From Sandaracinaceae bacterium (lineage in GTDB: Bacteria; Myxococcota_A; Polyangia; Polyangiales; Sandaracinaceae): a stretch of 64,000 nucleotides of DNA. The stretch covers positions 29,432 through 93,431 of the forward strand of contig JAHBWG010000030.1 in the NCBI GenBank assembly GCA_019637095.1, given 5' to 3'. A model generated the notes under the pieces. That model did no database searches and had not been told where the DNA came from. It saw only the letters and a list, made by a program, of their open reading frames with translations. Position numbers and translations under genes: made by a program. Shown here piece after piece: positions 20,365-29,364 of the stretch. Every line of letters begins with the position of its first letter. Position 1 is the first letter of the stretch.

Positions 20365-22185
20365 ATGCCGTTTCCCCTCGAGCGCATCCGCAACTTCTCC
20401 ATCATCGCGCACATCGATCACGGCAAGAGCACGCTCGCCGATCGAATCCTCGAGTTCACGGGCGCGCTCTCCGACCGCGAGAAGCAGGACCAGTTCCTCG
20501 ACAAGATGGAGCTCGAGCGCGAGCGCGGGATCACCATCAAGGCGCAGTCCGTCCGGCTCCACTACACGTCGAAGAAGACCGGCGTCGAGTACCAGCTCAA
20601 CCTGATCGACACGCCAGGCCACGTCGACTTCAACTACGAGGTCAGCCGCTCGCTCGCCGCCTGCGAGGGCGCGCTGCTCGTCGTCGACGCGAGCCAGGGC
20701 GTCGAGGCGCAGACGCTCGCGAACGTCTACCTCGCGATCGAGAACGACCTCGAGATCATCCCGGTCTTCAACAAGATCGATCTGCCGGGCGCGGACATCG
20801 ATCGCACGGCCCGCGAGGTCGAGGACATCGTCGGCCTCGACTGCTCGGGCGCGATCGCGGCGAGCGCGAAGGAGGGCATCGGGATCGAGGCGATCCTCGA
20901 GGCGGTCTGCGAGCGCGTGCCGGCGCCCAAGCTCGCGGGGCCCGAGGGGGGCCCGCTGCGGGCGCTGATCATCGACAGCTGGTACGACAGCTACCGCGGC
21001 GCGGTCGTGCTCGTGCGCGTCGTCGACGGCGTGCTCGCGGTCGGCGACAAGATCCGCATGATGGCGACCAAGGCCGACTACGACGTCACCGAGGTCGGCG
21101 TCTTCGCCCCGTTCCCGCGCGCGCTCGACGCGCTCGGGCCGGGTGAGGTCGGCTTCTTCGCGGCCTCCATCAAGTCCGTCGGCGACACGAAGATCGGCGA
21201 CACGATCACGCACACGCGCGAGAAGGTCCGCGCCACCGAGCCCCTCCCTGGCTTCAAGGAGGTCAAGCCGATGGTCTTCTGCGGGATCTTCCCGACGGAC
21301 TCCAGCGAGTACCCGTCGCTGCGCGACGCGCTCGAGAAGCTGCACCTGAACGACGCCGCGCTCACCTACGAGCCGGAGACCTCCGACGCGCTCGGCTTCG
21401 GCTTCCGCTGCGGCTTCCTCGGGCTGCTCCACATGGACATCGTCCAGGAGCGGCTCGAGCGCGAGTACGACCTCGACCTCGTGACCACGGCGCCGAGCGT
21501 CGTCTACCACTGCTACCTCACCGACGGCACGATGCTCGAGGTCGAGAACCCGTCGCGCCTGCCCGATCCGGTGAAGATCGAGCACATCCGCGAGCCCTAC
21601 TTCGACGTCGCCATCCACGTGCCGGCGCAGTACGTCGGCGCGGTCATCAAGCTCTGCGAGGAGCGCCGCGGCGAGCAGAAGGGCATCCAGTACGCCTCGT
21701 CCGAGCGCGTCATCGTGACGTACGAGCTACCGCTCGCGGAGGTGCTCTTCGACTTCTTCGACAAGCTCAAGACGGCGACGCGCGGCTACGCGTCGATGGA
21801 CTACGAGCTCGCCGGCTACCGCAAGAACCGGCTCGTGAAGATCGACATGCTGATCAACGGCGAGCGCGTCGACGCGCTCAGCGCGATCGTCCACCACGAG
21901 AAGGCGCACACGCTCGGGCGCGGGCTCGCGGAGAAGCTCCGCAAGATCGTCCCGCGCCAGCAGTACGAGGTCGCGATCCAGGCGGCGATCGGCGGCAAGA
22001 TCATCGCGCGCGAGACGGTCAAGGCGCTGCGCAAGGACGTGACCGCGAAGTGCTACGGCGGCGACATCACGCGCAAGCGCAAGCTCCTCGAGAAGCAGAA
22101 GCGCGGCAAGCGCCGGATGAAGTCGGTCGGCTCCGTCGACATCCCGCAGGCCGCGTTCCACGCGATCCTGAACGTCAACGACTAG
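20365..22185 (+). CDS. lepA: Elongation factor 4 (back-translocating GTPase LepA)
   Basis: This 606-residue protein matches LepA over its full length. The GTPase domain has G1 AHIDHGKST (~residues 14-22), switch I containing [15 protein letters not shown] (~80) and NKIDLP (~134). EF-G-like domains II, III and V follow. The LepA-specific C-terminal domain ends in [21 protein letters not shown] and GKRRMK. LepA acts on stalled or mis-translocated ribosomes. It is co-transcribed with the ribbon-helix-helix gene 13 nt upstream, an unusual pairing. Confidence 0.97.
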   Translation: MPFPLERIRNFSIIAHIDHGKSTLADRILEFTGALSDREKQDQFLDKMELERERGITIKAQSVRLHYTSKKTGVEYQLNLIDTPGHVDFNYEVSRSLAACEGALLVVDASQGVEAQTLANVYLAIENDLEIIPVFNKIDLPGADIDRTAREVEDIVGLDCSGAIAASAKEGIGIEAILEAVCERVPAPKLAGPEGGPLRALIIDSWYDSYRGAVVLVRVVDGVLAVGDKIRMMATKADYDVTEVGVFAPFPRALDALGPGEVGFFAASIKSVGDTKIGDTITHTREKVRATEPLPGFKEVKPMVFCGIFPTDSSEYPSLRDALEKLHLNDAALTYEPETSDALGFGFRCGFLGLLHMDIVQERLEREYDLDLVTTAPSVVYHCYLTDGTMLEVENPSRLPDPVKIEHIREPYFDVAIHVPAQYVGAVIKLCEERRGEQKGIQYASSERVIVTYELPLAEVLFDFFDKLKTATRGYASMDYELAGYRKNRLVKIDMLINGERVDALSAIVHHEKAHTLGRGLAEKLRKIVPRQQYEVAIQAAIGGKIIARETVKALRKDVTAKCYGGDITRKRKLLEKQKRGKRRMKSVGSVDIPQAAFHAILNVND

Positions 22186-22231
22186 ACTTCTCGGCTCTCC
22201 AAACGGATCGGTGCTCCCGCTCTCGCCAAGC

Positions 22232-22741
22232 TCAACCGCGGTAGTGGGCGAGCAGCGCGACGTAGTGCGCGGCGGCCTCGCGGATCTGCGCGAGCTCCTC
22301 GGCAGAGAGGTCGCGCACCGGCTTGGCCGGGCGGCCGAAGGCCATCACGCCGGCGGGGATCTTCGTGCGCGCGGTGACGAGGCTCCCCGCGCCGAGGATC
22401 ACGTCGTCCCCGATCTCGGCGCCGTCGAGGAGGATCGAGCCCATCCCGACGAGCACGCGGTGGCCGACCGTGCAGCCGTGGAGGATCACCGCGTGCCCGA
22501 CGGTGCAGTCGTCGCCGACCGTGCACGCGCTCCAGCCCTCGGTCGTGTGCACGACGCTGTTGTCCTGGATCGACGTGCGCGCGCCCACGCGGATCGGCAT
22601 CACGTCGCCGCGGAGCACCGCGCCGTACCAGATGCTCGACGAGGGGCCGACGCGCGTGTCGCCGATCACGCTCGCGCTCGGCGCGATCCAGGCGTCCGGG
22701 TCGATGTCGGGGAGGGTTCCGCGGTAGGGATACAGGGTCAT
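22232..22741 (-). CDS. Gamma-class carbonic anhydrase-like hexapeptide-repeat protein
   Basis: This 169-residue left-handed beta-helix protein has hexapeptide repeats (ASVIGDTRVGPSSSIW, GAEIGDDVILGAGS). Zinc-ligand positions of gamma carbonic anhydrases are present: a His in NSVVHTTEG and two in GHAVILHGCTVGH. It probably hydrates CO2 or belongs to the closely related YrdA/PaaY group; the distinction cannot be made from sequence alone. The ATG overlaps the TGA of the vanZ-like gene (ATGA), making it the last gene of the miaB operon. Confidence 0.88.
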   Translation of the reverse strand: MTLYPYRGTLPDIDPDAWIAPSASVIGDTRVGPSSSIWYGAVLRGDVMPIRVGARTSIQDNSVVHTTEGWSACTVGDDCTVGHAVILHGCTVGHRVLVGMGSILLDGAEIGDDVILGAGSLVTARTKIPAGVMAFGRPAKPVRDLSAEELAQIREAAAHYVALLAHYRG

Positions 22742-23145
22742 TCTTCGGCGGTCCGTGGGGGCGAGGGGAGGGTGCGCGAGAGGCGCGCGAGGGCGGCGCG
22801 CGCGGCGGTGCCGGCGATCGCGCCGGCGGAGTCCGCGACCAGATCGAGCGCCTCCGCGCTGCGGCCGGGGACGAACGCTTGGTGGATCTCGTCGAGCCAG
22901 CCCCACAGGACGGTGGCGACGACGGCGAGCGTCGCGGTCCGCAGGGGGTGGTGGCGAGGCCACGTGCGGAAGCACGCGTGCGCGAGCAGGAAGCCGAGGA
23001 CGCCGTACTCGATGAAGTGGACGAGCTTGTCGTGGATCGGCGGCGGCCGGATCGGTCCGTCGAAGCTCAGCGAGCTGACGGTCCAGATGAGCCCCATGTA
23101 GAAGAGCGCGGGCGCCCAGGCGCGCGCGAGCCCACGCGCGCTCAC
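22738..23145 (-). CDS. VanZ-like family membrane protein
   Basis: This 135-residue protein has about four membrane helices and the VanZ-like signature: an acidic/charged segment before KLVHFIEYGVLGFLLAHA and WGWLDEIHQAFVPGR with the conserved EIxQxFxPGR. Small VanZ-like proteins are inner-membrane proteins of largely unknown role. The GTG start overlaps the miaB stop (GTGA), and its own stop overlaps the next start. A start further upstream would lie inside miaB. Confidence 0.85.
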   Translation of the reverse strand: MSARGLARAWAPALFYMGLIWTVSSLSFDGPIRPPPIHDKLVHFIEYGVLGFLLAHACFRTWPRHHPLRTATLAVVATVLWGWLDEIHQAFVPGRSAEALDLVADSAGAIAGTAARAALARLSRTLPSPPRTAEE

Positions 23146-24560
23146 GCGAGCACCCGCAGCCGATGCGGCGCCGGCGGCGCGGCGGGGCGCGCGGTCCGCG
23201 CGATGCGGCCCATCAGGCTGTGGTCGTTCGCGCGCTCGATCACGACGTCGAGGATCGCGCCCGCGAGGTCCGCGCCCTCGACGTGGACGATCTCGTTCCG
23301 CCGCGTGCGGCCGGTCCACCGCGACGGGTCGGTGCGGCTCGGTCCCTCGACGAGCACCTCCTGCGTCGTGCCGACGAGCGAGGCGAGGTGCGCGCGCTGC
23401 GTCGCCCCGACGGCGTCGAACACCGCGTCGAGCCGCGCCGACTTCACGTCCTCGGGCACGTCGTCGGCGAGCGCGCGCGACGGAGTGTTGGGGCGCGGCG
23501 AGTACTTGAACGCGAACGCGGCGACGAAGCCGGCCTCGCGTACGAGCGAGAGCGTCTCGTCGAGGTCCGCGTCGGTCTCGCCGGGGAAGCCGACGATGAT
23601 GTCGGTGCTGAGGGTGAGGCCGGGCACCGCCTCGCGGAGCCTCGCGACGCGCTCGAGGTAGAGCTCGCGCGTGTAGCGGCGCAGCATGCGGCGCAGCACC
23701 CGGTTCGAGCCGGACTGGACGGGCAGGTGCACGTGTCGCGCGAGCACGTCGAGCTCCGCGTGCGCCTCGATGAGCGCGTCGGTGAGGTGCCGCGGGTGCG
23801 GCGAGGTGTACCGGAGCCGCGCGAGGTCGGGGACCTCGCGCGCGACGCGACGCAGGAGCGCGGCGAACTCGCTGGTCCTCGCGAGCCGCGCCGACCAGCG
23901 CGGCGGCGCGTCGGCCGGCGTCGCGCCGGGGCGCGGCTCGATCCACGAGTTCACCGTCTGGCCGAGCAGCGTCACCTCGCGCACGCCGCCCTCCACCATC
24001 GCCCGGATCTCGCCGACGATCGCGTCGGCCGGGCGGTAGCGCTCGGGGCCCCGCGTGTAGGGGACGACGCAGTAGGTGCAGCGCTCGTCGCACCCCTTCA
24101 TCACCGTGACGAACGCGGAGACCTCGAGCCGCTCGGGCGAGGGCGTCGCGTCGAGGAACGCGGGGGCGTGCACGTCGAACACGGTGCGGGCGACCGGCGC
24201 CGCGCCGCCGCGCGCGCGGGCGACGAGCGCGGGCAGCTCCGCCACGTGGTCGGGCCCGATCACCACGTCGACGAAGCGCGCCTTCTGCAGCAGGCGCTCG
24301 CCTTCCTGTTGGGCCACGCAGCCGGCGACGGCGATGACCACGCCGCGCCGCGCCTCCTTGAGCCCGCGCACGGTGCCGAGCGCGCTCATGAGCTTGTGCT
24401 CCGCCTTCTCGCGGACCGAGCACGTGTTGAAGACGACGAGGTCGGCCAGCGCGGGCTCGTCGGTCGGACGCCAGCCGTCCGCGGCGAGGACCTCCTCGAT
24501 CCGCCGCGAGTCGTGGACGTTCATCTGACAGCCCATCGTCTGGACGAGGTACCGCTTCAT
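23142..24560 (-). CDS. miaB: tRNA-2-methylthio-N6-dimethylallyladenosine synthase
   Basis: The 472-residue radical-SAM methylthiotransferase modifies A37 of tRNAs reading U-starting codons. The N-terminal UPF0004 domain has the three cluster Cys (MGCQMN, FNTCSVREKAEHK, VAGCVAQ). The radical SAM motif is Cys-x3-Cys-x2-Cys in GCDERCTYCVVPYTRG. HLPVQSGSNRVLRRMLRRYT and DIIVGFPGET are conserved, and a TRAM domain ends the protein. ERCTYCVVPYTRG with MGCQMN favours MiaB over RimO. The start at MKRYLVQTMGC is family-typical. CATACC lies 12 nt before the ATG. Confidence 0.95.
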   Translation of the reverse strand: MKRYLVQTMGCQMNVHDSRRIEEVLAADGWRPTDEPALADLVVFNTCSVREKAEHKLMSALGTVRGLKEARRGVVIAVAGCVAQQEGERLLQKARFVDVVIGPDHVAELPALVARARGGAAPVARTVFDVHAPAFLDATPSPERLEVSAFVTVMKGCDERCTYCVVPYTRGPERYRPADAIVGEIRAMVEGGVREVTLLGQTVNSWIEPRPGATPADAPPRWSARLARTSEFAALLRRVAREVPDLARLRYTSPHPRHLTDALIEAHAELDVLARHVHLPVQSGSNRVLRRMLRRYTRELYLERVARLREAVPGLTLSTDIIVGFPGETDADLDETLSLVREAGFVAAFAFKYSPRPNTPSRALADDVPEDVKSARLDAVFDAVGATQRAHLASLVGTTQEVLVEGPSRTDPSRWTGRTRRNEIVHVEGADLAGAILDVVIERANDHSLMGRIARTARPAAPPAPHRLRVLA

Positions 24561-24617
24561 CTCGACGTCGGGGTATGCGAGATCGGGGGGCGCGGAGCAA
24601 ACGGAGCCGACGGAGCG

Positions 24618-25358
24618 ATGACGCGGGAGGAGGTCGACGCGCGGGCGCGCGCGCTGTTCGGCGAGGCGCTCGGGCCGGCGGAGGGCGTGCTGCACGTCGT
24701 CTCGTCGGTGCGCGAGGGCGGCGTGCACCGGGCGATCCGCATCGGGCCGCGCGCGCCGTCGAGCCCGACCGACGGGTTCGTGCTCGCGCTCGCGCGGGCG
24801 CGGGTCGACGCGATCCTCGTGAGCGGCGCGGTGCTGCGCGCGGAGCCGTCGCTCGTCTACGCGCGGCCCGACGAGGGCCTCGCCTCGATCCGCGGGGACC
24901 GGCCGCCGCCGTGGCTCTGCGTGCTCACCGCGCGGGGGGAGCTGCCCGCGACCCACCCCGTGTGGTCGAGCTGGGCGCGGCCGATCGTGATCACGGGGCC
25001 CGACGCGCCGCTCGCGCTCGACGCGCGCGTGGAGGTCGTGCGGCTGTCCGCGCCCTCGGCGCGCGCGGCGCTCGCGCACCTCGTCGACGCGCGCGGCTGC
25101 CGCTCCGTCTCTGTCGAGGCAGGGCCCCGGGTCGCGGCGCCGCTCTACGAGCCGCCGTGCGCGATCGACGAGCTCTCGCTCTCCACGTTCGAGGGCGCGC
25201 TCGACGCCCGCGCGCTCGGGGGCGCGCTCTTCGACGACGCCACGCTCGCCGAGCGGATGGTGCTCGCGGGTGAGGCTCGCGTCGACGAGGCGAGCGGCCC
25301 TTGGCGCTTCGCTCGATACGTGCGGCGCGCGCCCGCGTCCTCTCCGGACGTCGGTTAG
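24618..25358 (+). CDS. RibD C-terminal (pyrimidine reductase/DHFR-like) domain protein
   Basis: This 246-residue protein has only the reductase half of RibD. DGFVLALARARVDAILVSGAVLRAEPSL and the C-terminal VSVEAGPRVAAPLYEPPCAIDELSLSTFEG match the NADPH-binding and substrate regions of the fold. There is no deaminase domain. It could act in riboflavin synthesis or be another NADPH-dependent reductase. A riboflavin synthase gene lies 21 kb away, so no local pathway is evident. It is divergent from miaB with 57 bp between the starts. Confidence 0.8.
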   Translation: MTREEVDARARALFGEALGPAEGVLHVVSSVREGGVHRAIRIGPRAPSSPTDGFVLALARARVDAILVSGAVLRAEPSLVYARPDEGLASIRGDRPPPWLCVLTARGELPATHPVWSSWARPIVITGPDAPLALDARVEVVRLSAPSARAALAHLVDARGCRSVSVEAGPRVAAPLYEPPCAIDELSLSTFEGALDARALGGALFDDATLAERMVLAGEARVDEASGPWRFARYVRRAPASSPDVG

Positions 25359-25377
25359 GGCCTCGGAGACTGTCGCC

Positions 25378-27375
25378 TCACCGCACCGAGTAGACGAACG
25401 TGGCGCGCGGCGCGCGGTTCCAACGCTCTCGGATGGTGGCTTGCGGGACCACGTCCCCGTCGACGAACCGCGCGGCGATGCGCTCGGCCTCGGCGCGGTC
25501 CCCCGTCGCCTTGATGCGCATCACCAGCGTCATCAGCTCGCGCGCCGCCGCTTCGAAGCGCGCGTAGTCGATGTCGAACGCGCCGGCGTCCTCGCCGTTC
25601 GCGGCGCGCGCCTCGGCGTTCCAGCGCAGCACGCCCGCGTCCATCAGGAAGCCGACCTGCACCGCGGCGAGCTGCGAGTACGCCTTGCGCTGCCCGGTCG
25701 GCGTGTACATCCCGCGCGAGATGTGCCCCATCGTCCAGACGATCGAGTCGAGGTAGGTCTGGCGCTCGCGCGCCTCGTCGATGATCCCCTCCTCGCGCAG
25801 CATCGCCGTGTAGAACAGCGCCCCGCTCTGGGCCTTGAGCTCCTCGAGCATCGACGCGAGCCCCCCGCCGAACGCCTCGTCGTCGGTCTGGCCGTTCACG
25901 CGGTACTCGTGCGAGGGCCCGAGGTTGTGTGTCGCCTCGTGCAGGATCGTCGAGAGCAAGCCGGGTTGCGCGTCGTCCGTGTAGCTCTCCATCGCCTCCG
26001 CGGTGAACAAGCTCTCGGCCTGGCGGCGGCGCCGCGCCATGCTGTCGGGGTCGGTGTAGAGGTTCGTCATCGCGACGGTGCGGCCGCGGCCCTCCTCGGA
26101 GACGGGGCCCCAGTTCGGGAGCGACTGGCCGATCGTCGCGCCGAACGCGTCGCGGTCGTCGCCCGCGTTGACGACGATGTCGATGAAGTCCGGCAGGTGG
26201 AACGCGACCTGCCGCGGCGAGTACGCGTCGGTGAGCGCGGCGATCGACTCCTCCATGCGCTGCTGGAGCGGCGTCAGCCGATCCTGCCACTCGAGCGAGC
26301 CCTGGTTGATCAGCGCGAACGTGAGGTGGAAGCCGGCCTTGTGGCTGCACGGATCCCAGTAGACCTCGTCGGGTCCGACGCGGACGTACCAGCGGCTGTT
26401 GCGCACGTTCATCGCCGCCCACGCCTCGTCGGCGGGGTTCCAGTCGTCGTCTTCGAAGGCCTGCGCGGCCGCGCGCAGGTAGGTGCGCAGCGGCTCCTCC
26501 TGCGCATCCGTGAGGGCGTTCGCCGCCGCGCGGAGCTCGCGCGCGATCGGTCCCACGTGCGCGGCGTAGGCTCGGGAGTAGGGCACCGCGACCAGCGCGC
26601 CGTCCTCCTCGCGCACCGCGGTGAAGGGGGTCAGCAGCGCGCTCGCGTCGGGGCGCGCCTCGAGGGTCGCGCAGAAGTCGTCGCTCGCCTGCATCGCGGT
26701 CGGGTAGACGTCGACGGGCTGCCGCGGTGCGCCGGCGATCGCCGAGCACGCGGGGTTGCTCTCGGTCGTCGCGCCGTGGCAGCGCGGGCCCCAGTTGCGG
26801 CGGAACAGGCTGCGGCTCGCGGCGTCGTCCGCGACGCGATCGGTGAGCGGCGTCATCCCGACCTGCTGCGCGTAGAGCGCGTCGATGCGATCGGCGACGC
26901 CGAGCATCCGCTCGGCGAACGCGCGGTGATCCTCCGGCAGCGCGGCGAGGTCCGTCTCGACCAGCGTCGGCGCGGCGCCGGTGAGCTCCTCGAGCACGGC
27001 GCGGCGCCGCGGGTCGTCGCTCGCGGGCGCGCGGTCTGCCGCGAGCATCGCCTCGTAGGCGCGGGCGAACGCGTCGGTGAACGCGTCGCCTGCGACGTAG
27101 GCCGGGGCCGACGGGTAGAAGCGCAGCGTGCGGATCTCGCCCGGATCGACGGCGCCGTCGCCGTCGTCGTCCGCGGCCCAGAAGAGCGGCGTGTTCGTCA
27201 CGACCGCGAGCTGGTTGAAGCGCAGCCGCTCGAGCCGATCGTAGCTCGCGGGCGCGGGCGGGTCGGCGGGGTCGGCGCTCGTCGGCGCGGGGCGCTCGTC
27301 GGAGGAGCACTCGCAGCCCGCGAGCGCCGACGAGGCGGCGAGGGCGAGCGCGGCCAGGGAGAGGCGGTCGAACAT
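25378..27375 (-). CDS. M49-like (dipeptidyl peptidase III-related) metallopeptidase lipoprotein
   Basis: This 665-residue protein has a signal peptide with lipobox ALAGC and a Pro-rich linker. An EF-hand-like loop DDDGDGAVD lies near residue 72. The zinc site is HEATH near residue 477 in STILHEATHNLGPSHEY, with a likely third ligand Glu in ASMLEELKAQSGALF about 30 residues later. This spacing and the EExxAxxGA context resemble peptidase family M49 and related NUDT-associated enzymes. The motif is HExxH, not the HExxxH of classic dipeptidyl peptidase III. It is likely a surface aminopeptidase-type enzyme. The ATG lies 8 nt after TAGCGT with no ribosome binding site. Confidence 0.8.
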   Translation of the reverse strand: MFDRLSLAALALAASSALAGCECSSDERPAPTSADPADPPAPASYDRLERLRFNQLAVVTNTPLFWAADDDGDGAVDPGEIRTLRFYPSAPAYVAGDAFTDAFARAYEAMLAADRAPASDDPRRRAVLEELTGAAPTLVETDLAALPEDHRAFAERMLGVADRIDALYAQQVGMTPLTDRVADDAASRSLFRRNWGPRCHGATTESNPACSAIAGAPRQPVDVYPTAMQASDDFCATLEARPDASALLTPFTAVREEDGALVAVPYSRAYAAHVGPIARELRAAANALTDAQEEPLRTYLRAAAQAFEDDDWNPADEAWAAMNVRNSRWYVRVGPDEVYWDPCSHKAGFHLTFALINQGSLEWQDRLTPLQQRMEESIAALTDAYSPRQVAFHLPDFIDIVVNAGDDRDAFGATIGQSLPNWGPVSEEGRGRTVAMTNLYTDPDSMARRRRQAESLFTAEAMESYTDDAQPGLLSTILHEATHNLGPSHEYRVNGQTDDEAFGGGLASMLEELKAQSGALFYTAMLREEGIIDEARERQTYLDSIVWTMGHISRGMYTPTGQRKAYSQLAAVQVGFLMDAGVLRWNAEARAANGEDAGAFDIDYARFEAAARELMTLVMRIKATGDRAEAERIAARFVDGDVVPQATIRERWNRAPRATFVYSVR

Positions 27376-27383
27376 GGCGCGGC

Positions 27384-27389
27384 ACGCTA
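27384..27389 (-). promoter_or_regulatory. Putative -10 element (TAGCGT) 8 nt before the M49-like gene
   Basis: On the minus strand TAGCGT is followed by GCCGCGCC and the ATG at 27375; there is no Shine-Dalgarno between them. Confidence 0.4.
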
Positions 27390-27408
27390 CCAGCCGCGCC
27401 GCGCTCCG

Positions 27409-27891
27409 TCACTCGGTGGCGGCCGGCGCGTCCGCCGGCTCCGCCGGCGCGTCGCTCGCCGCCGCCTGTTCGTTCGGCGGGGCCTCGTCGTCGAACACGA
27501 ACGCCTCGAGCTGGACGTGGGCGGGTCCGTCGTCCGCGGCGGGCTCCTCCTGCGCCACCTGGGTCGGCGCGATCTGCGTCCGCGCCTGCTCGGTCCGCGC
27601 GACCTCGCGCGGTGCGGCGGGCGCGCTCGGCGGCGGCGCGCTCGCCGCCGCCGGCGTCGCCCCCGCGCTCGGCGCGCGCAGCGCGAGCCCGACCCCGACG
27701 GCGGCGGTCGCCGCGATCAGCACGACGGCGCCGCCGATGAGCCACGTGCTCTTGTTCGGCTGGCGCGGCGGCAGGGGAGGCGGCGCGGTCGAGCGCAGCA
27801 GCGCCGGGGCCTCGATCTCCTCGAGGTCGTCGACGATCGCGTCGAGCTGCATCGTGGCGTCCGGGGTCCCCGGCTTTCGCTTCCTGCCCAT
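27409..27891 (-). CDS. Single-pass membrane protein of unknown function
   Basis: This 160-residue protein has a basic N-terminus (MGRKRKPGTP), a short acidic motif (DAIVDDLEEIEAPALLRS), a Pro-rich stretch, one membrane helix at ~47-68 and a low-complexity Ala/Pro/Glu-rich tail outside. No domain is recognised. The layout (cytoplasmic motif, one helix, disordered periplasmic tail) fits an anchor or scaffold. It shares its promoter region with the divergent phosphotransferase gene: the -10 hexamers of both overlap. Confidence 0.7.
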   Translation of the reverse strand: MGRKRKPGTPDATMQLDAIVDDLEEIEAPALLRSTAPPPLPPRQPNKSTWLIGGAVVLIAATAAVGVGLALRAPSAGATPAAASAPPPSAPAAPREVARTEQARTQIAPTQVAQEEPAADDGPAHVQLEAFVFDDEAPPNEQAAASDAPAEPADAPAATE

Positions 27892-27899
27892 GCCCGCTC

Positions 27900-27909
27900 A
27901 GCATAGCAT
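27900..27909. promoter_or_regulatory. Symmetric bidirectional -10 element between divergent genes
   Basis: The 10 nt AGCATAGCAT hold TAGCAT on the plus strand (27904-27909) and TATGCT on the minus strand (27900-27905), overlapping by TA. Each hexamer is exactly 8 nt from its start codon (GTG 27918 and ATG 27891), and neither gene has a ribosome binding site. Confidence 0.55.
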
Positions 27910-27917
27910 CGGTCACG

Positions 27918-28727
27918 GTGGATCCGGCGGAGGCCAGGCGGCGCATCGTGCGGGCGTTCGGCTCCGACTTCCCGGACCCGCGCGTCGTCCCGTTCGGGGA
28001 GGGGCTCGACAACGCCGCCTTCCTCGTCGACGACGCGTGGGTGTTCCGCTTCCCGCGCGACGAGGCGCGCGCGTGGTACATGCGCCGCGAGCTCGCCGTG
28101 CTCCCGGGGCTCCCGGCGCTGCCCGTCGAGGTCCCGCGGCCGCGCTACGTCGATCCGTCGCCCTTCGCCGGCTATCGGCGGCTGTCGGGCACGCCGGCGT
28201 CGCTCGCGGAGGGGTCGCTCGACGCCGTCGCGCCCGCGCTCGGCCGGACGCTGCGCGCGCTCCACGGCGTCGCGCTCTCGGCGGACGGAACGCCGCCGCG
28301 CACCGGCAAGACCGATCGCGGGCTCGCCCTGGGCCGGATCCCCGCGCCGCTGCGCGCGCTCGCGGAGCGGCTCGCCGACGCGCCGCCCGCCGCGGAGGCC
28401 CGCTGGGTGCACGGCGACCTCTATCCCCGCCACCTGCTGCTCGACGACGCGGGCGAGCTCACCGGGATCATCGACTGGGGCGACGTGCACCGCGGCGACG
28501 TCGCGGTGGATCTCTCGATCGCGTTCGGGTGGCTGCCCCCTGGGCCGCGCGCGCGCTTCTTCGACGCGTACGGCGCGATCGACGCCGCGACGGCGCGCCG
28601 CGCGCGCTTCGTCGCGCTCTACTATGGCGTCGTGCTCGCCGAGGTCGCCGAGACGCTCCAGGCGCCCGATCTGGCGCGGCTCGCCCACACCTACCGCGCG
28701 CACGTCCTCGCGGAGGGCGAGGCGTGA
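27918..28727 (+). CDS. Aminoglycoside phosphotransferase (APH) family kinase
   Basis: This 269-residue protein has the APH/choline-kinase fold. The N-terminal lobe has GEGLDNAAFLVDDAWVFRFPR. The catalytic loop is VHGDLYPRHLLLDDAGE (Asp near residue 165), and IIDWGDVHRGDVAVDLS (~184) supplies the metal-binding Asp. It probably phosphorylates a small molecule; the family covers far more than antibiotics, so a resistance role is not implied. It has a GTG start with TAGCAT 8 nt before. The stop overlaps the GTG of the next gene (GTGA). Confidence 0.88.
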   Translation: MDPAEARRRIVRAFGSDFPDPRVVPFGEGLDNAAFLVDDAWVFRFPRDEARAWYMRRELAVLPGLPALPVEVPRPRYVDPSPFAGYRRLSGTPASLAEGSLDAVAPALGRTLRALHGVALSADGTPPRTGKTDRGLALGRIPAPLRALAERLADAPPAAEARWVHGDLYPRHLLLDDAGELTGIIDWGDVHRGDVAVDLSIAFGWLPPGPRARFFDAYGAIDAATARRARFVALYYGVVLAEVAETLQAPDLARLAHTYRAHVLAEGEA

Positions 28728-29161
28728 GGGCCGCGCTCGCGGTCGCGCTCCTCCTCGTCGCGTGCGACACGGTGCGCGTCGGCCCGGCCGAGCCGAGCCC
28801 GGGCGCGCCGCCCGCGCCCGCTCCCGCGGCGTCGGACGATCCGGGCGACGCGCCGTGCGAGACGCTGACGCGCGCCGCGTGCCTGCGTTCGCTCGTGTGC
28901 ACCCTCGAGGCTCCGTCGGGGCGCCGCTCCGACCGCTACGTGTGCCGGCCGGCGGCGGGCAACTGCGAGATCGGCCTGCGGCAGCTCGACGCGGACCGCG
29001 ATCGCTGCGACGCGCGCGTGGGCTGCATGTGGCGCAGCGCGTCCTGCTACTGCCCCTGCCGGGGGAGCGGCCGCACCACCATCGAAGATCCGCCGAGCGC
29101 CGACGTCTGTGGGTGTGCCTGCAGCGGCGGCCCGCCGCCCGGGTGCGTGCCGCGAGGGTGA
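28724..29161 (+). CDS. Small Cys-rich predicted lipoprotein
   Basis: This 145-residue protein has a short signal peptide (VRAALAVALLLVAC, lipobox LVAC) and an Ala/Pro-rich linker. A compact domain follows with about 14 Cys, partly in pairs (SCYCPCRG and CGCACSG), consistent with a disulphide-stabilised exported domain. No family is recognised. The GTG start overlaps the APH stop, so it belongs to the same transcript. Confidence 0.7.
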   Translation: MRAALAVALLLVACDTVRVGPAEPSPGAPPAPAPAASDDPGDAPCETLTRAACLRSLVCTLEAPSGRRSDRYVCRPAAGNCEIGLRQLDADRDRCDARVGCMWRSASCYCPCRGSGRTTIEDPPSADVCGCACSGGPPPGCVPRG

Positions 29162-29364
29162 AGACGTGCGGCGCGTCCGTATGGTACTCACGGACTGTCG
29201 ATGAATCTCCCGTCGCCCCGCGGCCGATGCGGGCCCATCCGCGGCGTTGCCGCGGCTCGCCGTGCTCGTCGCACGACTCCTCGCGTCGCCTTGCGGCTCG
29301 ACCCACCTCGAGCGCGGTGCTCGGTCCGATTCATCGACAGACCTTCAGCCGAGGAGGTGGGGCG

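Noticed and set aside
27918..28727. APH-family gene as an antibiotic resistance determinant
   Set aside because: The family motif alone does not show an aminoglycoside substrate. There is no resistance island context, and most chromosomal members have other substrates.
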